50,550 bases of DNA from Bacteroidales bacterium (GTDB lineage: Bacteria > Bacteroidota > Bacteroidia > Bacteroidales > WCHB1-69), in the NCBI GenBank assembly GCA_017527945.1, contig JAFXPL010000035.1, positions 1 to 50,550 of the forward strand, given 5' to 3'. The notes beneath the pieces are model-generated. The model was not told where the DNA came from and searched no databases. It saw nothing but the letters and a program-made list of their open reading frames with translations. Shown piece by piece: positions 24,701-30,256 of the stretch; position 1 is the stretch's first letter; each line of letters begins with the position of its first letter. Made by a program: the position numbers and the translations under genes.

Positions 24701-26544
24701 AAGTCACCTACTCGGCTGGTACTGGCAATTTCACGGTGAATTTGACCAACTTGACACCCGGTGTCACCTATTACTACCGCGCCTACGCCACCAACGCCCA
24801 AGGCACCTCCTATGGTGAAGTGAAGAGCTTTACAACCTCAGCTGCATCATACGTGTACAACGACAACTCCTCCAACAATGGCGACGTGACTATGATAACA
24901 AAAACTTCAGCCAAACTTTGGGGAAAAGCCAATGCAGTCTCCGGCGATCCTATTTCCGGTTGGGGTTTCATATTGTACAAGCAGAACTCCAGTGGCACTT
25001 TCGTGCAAGTGATGGATGCTTACCAATCTGGTAGTGTCTCTACCCCCTACTCGTGGACAGAGGACGGCTATTCGGTTACTTTGAACTCCACTTCTCAAAA
25101 CAATTACTTTACTATGACAGTTAATGGTCTTGAACCTGGTGCCACTTACAAATACATGGCTCAAATTTACTGCGAAAACTCTAATAGTTGGTGGTATCCT
25201 GGCAAGACAGCTAATTCAGACGATGGTGTTAAATCCGATCCGTTCACCACTTACAAGGCTCCTTCGGTCTCTACAATCACCTCCGAAAAAGACTACTCAG
25301 GCGACAGAATGCGTATTACACTGAAAGGAAAGGTCACAGAAGCTGGATATCCCTCGTCAGAAACAAAGCAAGGAATATTGTTCAGCACCTCTTCCTCTAA
25401 TCTTGACATCGCGCACTACGCTATTGGTGGCCATCGCTATGAGCTCAGTCGCAATTCGGACGGTTCGTTTTCCACCACACGTATCCCGTTTTCAGCCGGA
25501 ACAACCTGGTACTATAGAGCTTACGCTTACAACACCACCTCAAAAGACACGGTTTATGGCTCTACTTTTTCATTTGTCACACCTGAACGTCCTTCCGACG
25601 TGGCTTATGACAATGCCTATGCCAATGCCTATTACTACAGTGCGGAGGTCACGAACAACTCCATCCGGGCCAAAGTCTCTGCCAATGCCCCCTCCGACGC
25701 ACCTGTGTACAGATACGGTATCGTGTACAGCACCTCCAACTCCACACCTACGGTAGGAGGATCCAACTGTTCTGTGCAATGGAATACCAGTTCGACTTTT
25801 TATGTGACTGGATTATCCGCCAACACCAAGTACTACATGCGCGCAGTCGCCTATAACGCTGCCAGCTACAGTGCCGAGAACACGTGGACATACACTTACG
25901 CTCCCACCTCAAATATCCGTGTTATTAAGACGAAGCTCAACTGCGGTTCCAATCTGACAGACCAAAACGGTAATGTTTATCAGACAGGCACAGTCGGTAG
26001 CCACTGTTGGATGTTGCAAAACCTTAAAGCGAAAAACTACGACAATACGCTTAACTATTCCACAGCCGGTACAGGAACCCTTATACCTCTTATCTCAGGA
26101 ACCAATGGATCAGATTCGTATGCTCGTTACAATCCCGGTAATGATGCAAGCACTGTTGGTTCCTCCAGTTATTCTGATGGTGTCGGCTACCTTTACAACT
26201 GGTATGGTGCCATGGGACAAGGAGTCAACAACTATGGCGGCAGTTCCAATATGGGTACTTCACAAGGCAAAAACCAAGGTGCTTGTCCTCGTGGCTGGCA
26301 TGTTCCCACTCATGCTGAGCAAGTCGATGCTGCAAGTGCGTTCCCCGCACAGTATGCTGGTTATCTCGACTATAATGTGACCTATGGCGGTTTAGGTAAC
26401 GAAGGCGATTATTGGAGCTCCGATTCTTTCACCAACAATGGGGCAACGTACTACTATTATTTGAAGAAAACCTCCTCATCGACCACAACCAGTAGTGGAA
26501 GGCTTCCGAAGTATGGACATTCATTGCGTTGCGTGCAGGACTAG
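18754..26544 (+). CDS. Giant surface protein: collagen-like, tail-fibre-like and FISUMP domains
   Basis: 2596 residues. Order: signal peptide (1-20); a conserved N-terminal domain (EKFSYQAVVRNATNQLV, about 22-130); about 12 collagen-like modules (168-805), each a short G-x-y run such as GAPGAPG, GQDGQDG or GPEGPEG followed by a DTYTITYTDGTT strand pair; and phage-tail-fibre-like repeats (about 843-1262: ILNKPTIPT, ELTNDAGFITSADLP). An acidic-aromatic stretch (DYTEFDGFVEFYDGAEFYDY, 1268-1328) and a coiled coil (1362-1392) follow, then FISUMP domains at about 1399-1571, 1714-1925 and 2394-2596, with fibronectin-like modules between (GTTYYYRAFATS). It should form an extracellular fibre with carbohydrate- or surface-binding tips. 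No T9SS sorting domain is visible at the C-terminus (ends LRCVQD). Confidence 0.9.
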   Translation: MKKIYTLIAILVLCAVSLFAQAPEKFSYQAVVRNATNQLVTNSNVGVRVSVLQGTATGTPVYVETHTGTTNTNGLLTLEIGDGNATQGTLANIDWGNGPYFLKTEIDPNGGTNYSVTSTQQMLSVPYALYAAEAGNVPAFAVVPTDTGYVLVLTPAGGTPQTYVLRNGVDGAPGAPGAPGAPGAPGADGNDGRGIQSFTGPVVDGNTATYTITYTDGTTSTFAVTNGVDGLPGAPGAPGADGNDGRGILSITGPVSNGLVDTYTITFTDNNTYTYTVTNGAAGTPGTNGRGIQNIIGPVTSGLNNTYTILYTDGTSSEFTVTNGAPGAPGTPGTPGTNGADGRGITNIIGPSSNGLADTYTIIYSDGTSSTFTVTNGAPGAPGQDGQDGQNGQNGNDGRGIQNITGPVTNGLTDTYTIHDTDGITSTFTVTNGAPGAPGQDGQDGQNGQNGNDGRGIQSITGPVTNGLNDTYTITYTDGTTFPFTVVNGAPGAPGANGQDGKGIQSFTGPVMDGNTATYTITYTDNTTSTFTVTNGVDGVGIPQELSIEGDQLTISGGNTITIPINSGAPGADGRGIVNITKTATNGNIDTYTITYTTGAPTTFTVTNGVNGTNGTNGTDGADGKGIQNIAKTGTEGNVDTYTITYTDNTTSTYTVTNGVNGTNGTNGADGVGIASIAKTGSNENVDTYTITFTDGNTTTYTVTNGTNGADGADGKGIASIAKTGTNELVDTYTITFTDGTTTTYTVTNGATGPEGPEGPEGPAGKGIQSIAKTGTEGNVDTYTITYTDNTTSTYTVTNGADGYSPTITAAAGSGSVLITVTDATGPHTYTIPTVDGAATQLQADWTQEDNTNPQFILNKPTLAPVATSNNYEDLDNLPTIPTTTGELTNDAGFITSADLPTVPENVSELNNDAGYITNGDIPAETDPVFNAWDKDYNDLINKPTIPTVPENVSEFTNDAGYITSADLPTVPENVSELTNDAGFITAADVPAQVNADWDATEGAAEILNKPTIPTVPENVSEFTNDAGYITSADVPEQVKSDWNATTGPAQILNKPTIPTATNQLTNNSGFITAADIPEQVKSDWNATTGPAQILNKPTIPTATNQLTNNSGFITAADIPAETDPTVNNATITLKQGTTTLGTFTTNQAGNSTITIPEAATEYQVLSMSHDTLFLTNGGFVKITWDGISEKPEFAPVAFTGDYNNLVNKPDTISHFTNNAGYITAADIPAQQQADWDETDPTAVSYINNKPNMDDYLTTADLSNFVTKTEDETIGGDKTFTDYTEFDGFVEFYDGAEFYDYAYFDDYVGFYSDVYVDYNSGRIRVPSVLESIEDDGTLNVSDNWGSSTCNNAVNFCDLETVYQSMLNKFNDLSDALDKLNDSINKLNKQLNTPKDGEACPHSPTVTDVDGNTYSTVRIGNQCWMRENLRVTHRPNGTTAVTYSTPSSAPANFGYNYSFSEMMAGASATSAATQGICPDGWRVPNDADFNELVTYAQFKAGNACSSLKATYGWASGYSGDNTLGMSLLPAEDDGNYFDYYSSNYHDWYLSGNGNLYNYGEWPGNELPLRCIRSNTNGENLTIKLPTVETSAPDASHIYDVNVSGTSVSLKIKPGTITANDSMPPMSNITEYGYIYSTTANDASTLVLGGSGVTKKPGTATNLTFPYEMGYSNTQDYFSLSSLTSGTTYYYRAFATSGVGTSYGAVKSFVAQSDPKSCKAVLGSSYPDHATDYNGYNYATVAIGSQCWLAQSLRSYSYSDGSTINGYYYANNSSTNWVNNGRLYTWAAAMRGTSSSTYPVQGVCPTGWRVPTVAEYNTMVSTLQSNSAMYCSSSSSNIAKALASTSGWNSSSTTCAVGNGQTSNNASGFNAYPAGYRTTTGSYSGYGNHAFFWTTGQRAFYLSYSSASTSMESNTNAAVAIPVRCVYGSSAPTVATNATTPTVTFTSANSLGGNVYSNGGSSITARGICYAPSTTTTTPTTSNYKVTYSAGTGNFTVNLTNLTPGVTYYYRAYATNAQGTSYGEVKSFTTSAASYVYNDNSSNNGDVTMITKTSAKLWGKANAVSGDPISGWGFILYKQNSSGTFVQVMDAYQSGSVSTPYSWTEDGYSVTLNSTSQNNYFTMTVNGLEPGATYKYMAQIYCENSNSWWYPGKTANSDDGVKSDPFTTYKAPSVSTITSEKDYSGDRMRITLKGKVTEAGYPSSETKQGILFSTSSSNLDIAHYAIGGHRYELSRNSDGSFSTTRIPFSAGTTWYYRAYAYNTTSKDTVYGSTFSFVTPERPSDVAYDNAYANAYYYSAEVTNNSIRAKVSANAPSDAPVYRYGIVYSTSNSTPTVGGSNCSVQWNTSSTFYVTGLSANTKYYMRAVAYNAASYSAENTWTYTYAPTSNIRVIKTKLNCGSNLTDQNGNVYQTGTVGSHCWMLQNLKAKNYDNTLNYSTAGTGTLIPLISGTNGSDSYARYNPGNDASTVGSSSYSDGVGYLYNWYGAMGQGVNNYGGSSNMGTSQGKNQGACPRGWHVPTHAEQVDAASAFPAQYAGYLDYNVTYGGLGNEGDYWSSDSFTNNGATYYYYLKKTSSSTTTSSGRLPKYGHSLRCVQD
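21862..22113 (+). repeat. 126-bp tandem duplication inside the giant gene
   Basis: Units 21862-21987 and 21988-22113 (42 codons each) differ at only about two positions, in a region where other modules are much more diverged. It is a recent in-frame duplication of one tail-fibre-like module. Confidence 0.9.
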
Positions 26545-26578
26545 TAATCAGATTCTACAATTAATACGTAAATAACGG

Positions 26579-26612
26579 AACGGCTTCCTCGGCAACGGGG
26601 AGGCCGTTTTTT
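26579..26612 (+). terminator. Rho-independent terminator after the giant gene
   Basis: A 12-bp stem with one or two G-U pairs (26579-26590 with 26597-26608), loop GGCAAC and a run of six T. It lies 35 bases after the TAG stop. Confidence 0.85.
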
Positions 26613-26654
26613 CAATTAAGAATGACGGGGTGTCGGGGTGGTTTTCCTTTTTTG

Positions 26655-26942
26655 GGCTGTTGGCTGTTGGCCGTTAGCTATTGGCTGTTGGCTGTTAGCT
26701 ATTGGCTGTTGGCTGTTGGCTGTTAGCTGTTCACTGGCGAGAGACATGGAACCTTAGACTATGACTATGACTTAGACTATGACTTAGACTATGACATCCA
26801 TTCCCTACTCAATACTCACTATTCCCTACTCACTATTCCCTACTCACTATTCCCTACTCACTATTCCCTACTCACTATTCACTACTCACTATTCACTACT
26901 CACTATTCACTGTTCACTATTCACACTCACCATTCACTGTTC
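26655..26942 (+). repeat. Intergenic tandem arrays F1-F3 upstream of the ROK gene
   Basis: The 440-base gap between the giant gene and the ROK gene holds, besides the terminator and promoter, three different arrays in a row. They are about 11 units of GGCTGTT/AGCTATT (26655-26732), a GACTTAGACTAT array (26753-26795), and about ten CACTATTCCCTACT units with 14-base period that decay rightwards to CACTATTCACTACT and CACTGTT (26800-26942). The last array ends about 13 bases before the -7 box, so it occupies the -33 region. Confidence 0.9.
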
Positions 26943-26954
26943 ACAAAAAAATTG

Positions 26955-26963
26955 TATCTTTGC
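26955..26963 (+). promoter_or_regulatory. -7 box of the ROK kinase gene
   Basis: TATCTTTGC lies 21 bases before the ATG at 26985, immediately behind array F3. Confidence 0.65.
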
Positions 26964-26984
26964 CGCGTAAAATTTTACACGTCT

Positions 26985-28091
26985 ATGTACAACAACGACC
27001 CTCGAACTGTCATCACGCTGGACGCCGGTGGCACGCATTTCCGTTTTTCGGCGATGCGTGGCTGCGAGGCGGTTGCCGACACCTTCGAACTGCCCACCCA
27101 TCCCCATGACCTCGCCCTGCTGTTAGAGGATTTGCGGACGGGCTTCCAGCATATCATCGACCAGCTTCCGGAGCGTCCAACGGCCATCAGCTTCGCCTTC
27201 CCCGGCCCTGCGGACTACCCCAACGGGGTGTTCCCCGACCGGCTCACCAACTTCCCCTGCTTCGAGGGTGGCGTGGCGCTGAAGGCGTACCTGGAGGCGC
27301 AGTTCGGGCTGCCCGTGTTCATCAACAACGACGCGGACCTGTTCACCTACGGCGAGGCCCTCGCAGGGGCGCTGCCCATGCTCAACGAGAAAATCCGCGC
27401 GGCCGGCGGCGTGAAACAGTACCACAACCTCATCGGATTCATCCTCGGCACCGGCTTCGGCATCGGCATCACCTCCCACGACCAGATGTTCATGGGCGAC
27501 AACTGCTGTTCGGAGATCTACTGCTCGCCCAGCAAATGGGGCCACGAGCTCATCGCCGAGGAGGGCGTGTCGCTCCGCGCCGTGCTGCGCTACTACCGCG
27601 AAACCGCCACGGACGACCGGGCCGAAAGCTACACCGACTCCTACGACATCTACCGCATCGCCGACGGCACCCTTGACGGCGACCGCGAGGCGGCACGGAA
27701 CGCCTTCGCCCGCTTCGGCGAGGCCGCCGGCTACACCATCGCGCAAGCCGCCTGCATGCTCGACGGCATCCTCGTGCTCGGCGGCGGCGTCAGCAAGGCC
27801 GCGAAATTCTACATGCCCGCCCTGCTCCGCGAACTCCGCACCGAAATGCATACCCTCGGCGGACAAACCCTGCCGCGCGTGCCCTCCTACATCTACAACC
27901 TCGAAGACCCGCAGGAGTTCAACGCCTTCGTGCACGGCCAGACCAGGGAAATCGAGGTCTTCGGCACCGGCAAGCGCATCCGCATCGACACCCAGCGCCG
28001 CCTCGGCATCACCCTCTCCCAACTCGGCACCTCCCGCGCCACCGCCATCGGCGCCTACTGCTTCGCCCTCCACGCGCTTGACAATGAATAA
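26985..28091 (+). CDS. ROK family sugar kinase (glucokinase-like)
   Basis: 368 residues from ATG 26985 (MYNNDPRTVITLDAGGTHFR). The start at 26952 lies on the promoter box, so it is rejected. The ATP-binding signature LDAGGTHFR, FAFPGPADY and the ADP/sugar motifs NNDADLFTYGEA, LGTGFGIGI and ILVLGGGVSKAA are ROK-type, so a hexose is probably phosphorylated in the cytoplasm. The zinc-binding CxCG..GCxE block found in most ROK proteins is absent; the equivalent stretch reads YCSPSKWGHELIAEEG. The phosphohexomutase follows, so both may act in sugar activation or glycogen turnover. Confidence 0.82.
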   Translation: MYNNDPRTVITLDAGGTHFRFSAMRGCEAVADTFELPTHPHDLALLLEDLRTGFQHIIDQLPERPTAISFAFPGPADYPNGVFPDRLTNFPCFEGGVALKAYLEAQFGLPVFINNDADLFTYGEALAGALPMLNEKIRAAGGVKQYHNLIGFILGTGFGIGITSHDQMFMGDNCCSEIYCSPSKWGHELIAEEGVSLRAVLRYYRETATDDRAESYTDSYDIYRIADGTLDGDREAARNAFARFGEAAGYTIAQAACMLDGILVLGGGVSKAAKFYMPALLRELRTEMHTLGGQTLPRVPSYIYNLEDPQEFNAFVHGQTREIEVFGTGKRIRIDTQRRLGITLSQLGTSRATAIGAYCFALHALDNE

Positions 28092-28102
28092 TTGAAAATT
28101 AA

Positions 28103-28208
28103 CTCCCTAAACCACCTAAACTTTCTAAACTTTCTAAACCACCTAAACTTTCTAAACTTTCTAAACCACCTAAACTTTCTAAACTTTCTAAACCACCTAA
28201 ACTTTCTG
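28103..28208 (+). repeat. Intergenic tandem array C (CTAAACTTT words)
   Basis: Four units with a 27-base period (starts 28111, 28138, 28165, 28192), each made of three 9-mers (CCACCTAAA, CTTTCTAAA, CTTTCTAAA). It fills most of the gap between ROK kinase and phosphohexomutase. On the reverse strand the 9-mer resembles array E at 40284. Confidence 0.9.
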
Positions 28209-28242
28209 ACCCAACAACCGAATAACCTAAAAATCACCCGAT

Positions 28243-29967
28243 ATGGCAAAAGACTTAACCCAACAAAACATCGACGCTTGGCTTACGGGAAACTACGACC
28301 AGGCTTCCAAACATGAAATCCTGCGACTGCAAGAAGAGGATCCGCAAGCACTCTCAGACGCTTTTTACAAGACCCTTGAATTCGGCACCGGCGGACTGCG
28401 CGGCATCCTCGGCGTAGGCACCAACCGGATGAACAAATACACCGTCGGATTCGCCACCCAGGGACTGGCCAACTACCTGATCAAATGCTTCAAGCAGGAC
28501 ATCAAGGTGGCCATCTCCTTCGACTCACGCAACTTCAGCGCCGAATTCGCCCAAATAGCCGCCAACATACTGGCTGCCAACGAAATACAAGTCTATCTAT
28601 TCGATGCACTCCGCCCTACGCCGGAACTCTCCTTCGCAGTGCGCCACCTGCAGTGCAACGCCGGCATCATGATCACCGCGTCGCACAACCCCAAGGAGTA
28701 CAACGGCTACAAAGTTTATTGGAATGACGGAAGCCAGCTCGTCCCGCCGCACGACAGGAACGTCATCAACGAGGTGAACCGCATTAAGGAGGTGAACCAG
28801 GTGAAATGGGACGGCCGCCCCGACCTGATCCGCACCATCGGAGAGGACATCGACAAGGTCTATCTCACCCTCATCCGCCGATTGTCGCTGCATCCCGAGG
28901 CCATCGAAGCCGCAAAGAAGTTCAGCATCGTCTATACGCCCCTGCACGGCACGGGCGTCTCCATAGTGCCCCAGGCATTGGACGATTTCGGGTTCAAGAA
29001 AGTGCATATTGTCAAAAAACAGGCTGTTACCGACGGCAATTTCCCGACGGTGAAGTCTCCGAATCCGGAAGAACACGCCGCCTTGGAGATGGCCATCGAA
29101 CTGGCTAAAAAGCAGAAAGCCGACATCGTGCTGGCCACCGACCCCGATGCCGACCGCGTGGGCATCGCCGTGCGCCGCGACGACGGCGAATACCAACTCT
29201 TCAACGGCAACCAGACCGCCACGCTGCTCTTCCACTACATGCTCTCCCAGACGAAGTTCAATCCGTTGGACAACAACCTCTTCGTGGTCAAGACCATCGT
29301 CACCACCGACCTAATCGAAGAAATTGCCACCGACTTCAACGTGAAATGCTACAACGTGCTGACTGGCTTCAAATACATCGCCGAGAAAATCCGTGAATTC
29401 GAAGGCAGCAAGCAGTTCCTTGTGGGCGGCGAAGAGAGCTACGGTTACCTCATCGGCGACTTCGTGCGCGACAAGGACGCCGTGTCGGCCTGCTGCCTGA
29501 TTGCTGAAATGGCAGCCTACTACAAGACCATGTACCAGCGCAGCTTGATCGAGCAGCTGGAACTCATCTACCGCCAGTACCAATACTACAAGGAGTCGAT
29601 GGTCTCGCTGACCGAGCCAGGCGAAGCCGGCATGCAAGCCATCCAGCAACGTATGGCCGACCTGCGCGAAGAGCTCCCCAGAACCCTCGGCGGCCAACCG
29701 GTGGTCATGGTTCACGACTACAAAACCCAGCATACCTGCAAGATGCAGTTCCAAACAAACGACCGCATCGAACTGCCCATGTCCAACGTACTGCAGTTCA
29801 TCACTGCTGACGGCAGCAAGGTCACCGTGCGCCCCTCCGGCACCGAACCCAAAATCAAATTCTACTTCAGCGTCCACGAGCCCGTCGCCCCCGAGCAGTC
29901 CCTGCAGGAGGTGGACGCCATCCTTGAGGAACGCATCGCCGCCCTGAAAAAAGACTTACAACTATAA
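28243..29967 (+). CDS. Phospho-sugar mutase (phosphoglucomutase/phosphomannomutase)
   Basis: 574 residues, normal for the large alpha-D-phosphohexomutase subgroup. All signature loops are present: ITASHNPKEYNGYKVYWNDG with the phospho-Ser, the Mg loop TDPDADRVGIAV, the sugar loop GGEESYGYLIGDFVRDKDAV and the phosphate loop RPSGTEPKIKFYFS. It interconverts hexose-1- and 6-phosphates in the cytoplasm, linking the ROK kinase product to glycogen or cell-wall precursors. It is separated from the ROK gene only by tandem array C and has no clear promoter box, so it is likely co-transcribed. Glucose or mannose specificity cannot be separated here. Confidence 0.93.
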   Translation: MAKDLTQQNIDAWLTGNYDQASKHEILRLQEEDPQALSDAFYKTLEFGTGGLRGILGVGTNRMNKYTVGFATQGLANYLIKCFKQDIKVAISFDSRNFSAEFAQIAANILAANEIQVYLFDALRPTPELSFAVRHLQCNAGIMITASHNPKEYNGYKVYWNDGSQLVPPHDRNVINEVNRIKEVNQVKWDGRPDLIRTIGEDIDKVYLTLIRRLSLHPEAIEAAKKFSIVYTPLHGTGVSIVPQALDDFGFKKVHIVKKQAVTDGNFPTVKSPNPEEHAALEMAIELAKKQKADIVLATDPDADRVGIAVRRDDGEYQLFNGNQTATLLFHYMLSQTKFNPLDNNLFVVKTIVTTDLIEEIATDFNVKCYNVLTGFKYIAEKIREFEGSKQFLVGGEESYGYLIGDFVRDKDAVSACCLIAEMAAYYKTMYQRSLIEQLELIYRQYQYYKESMVSLTEPGEAGMQAIQQRMADLREELPRTLGGQPVVMVHDYKTQHTCKMQFQTNDRIELPMSNVLQFITADGSKVTVRPSGTEPKIKFYFSVHEPVAPEQSLQEVDAILEERIAALKKDLQL

Positions 29968-30066
29968 CGATAAACTATAACGATATACTATAACAATATA
30001 CTATAACAATAAACTATAACAATAAACTATAACAATAACAATAAACTATAACAATATACAATATAC
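29961..30066 (+). repeat. Intergenic tandem array D (ACTATAACAATAA words)
   Basis: About seven imperfect units with a 13-base period, starting in the last two codons and the stop TAA of the mutase gene. Early units carry CGAT, later units CAAT. The rest of the gap to the next gene is the hairpin element at 30097. Confidence 0.9.
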
Positions 30067-30096
30067 GACGAAAACTACAAGCGCTACTTTTCATAG

Positions 30097-30222
30097 CCTC
30101 GGAGAGGCTAAACGCACGAAGTGCAATTAACCCCACACAAGCGCAGCGCAGTGTGGGGCCAATGCATAAGCGTAGCACAGTATGGAGCCAAAGTACAAGC
30201 GTAGCGTAGCGCAGTGTAAAGC
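30097..30222 (-). repeat. Hairpin-rich dispersed element, copy 2, with 29-bp triple repeat
   Basis: The inverted counterpart of 11843-11902 (about 88% identity over 60 bases). It opens with GCCTCGGAGAGGC and GCACGAAGTGC, two small perfect inverted repeats with GGA and GAA loops. Three units with a 29-base period follow (AAGCGCAGCGCAGTGTGG at 30139, then 30168 and 30197). It lies just before the acyl-CoA synthetase start. Confidence 0.85.
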
Positions 30223-30256
30223 GAAAAAGAGAAAGACAAACCCATAAAAAGTATAA

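Noticed and set aside
18754..26544. Prophage signal from tail-fibre-like repeats
   Set aside because: No capsid, terminase, integrase, lysis or attachment site lies nearby, and the protein has a signal peptide and FISUMP domains.
26655..26942. Possible CRISPR array
   Set aside because: Units are directly adjacent with no unique spacers, units are 7-14 bases, and no cas genes exist in the window.
28055..28249. Minus-strand frame encoding FRKFRW repeats
   Set aside because: It is just the translation of array C and has no promoter or homologous family.
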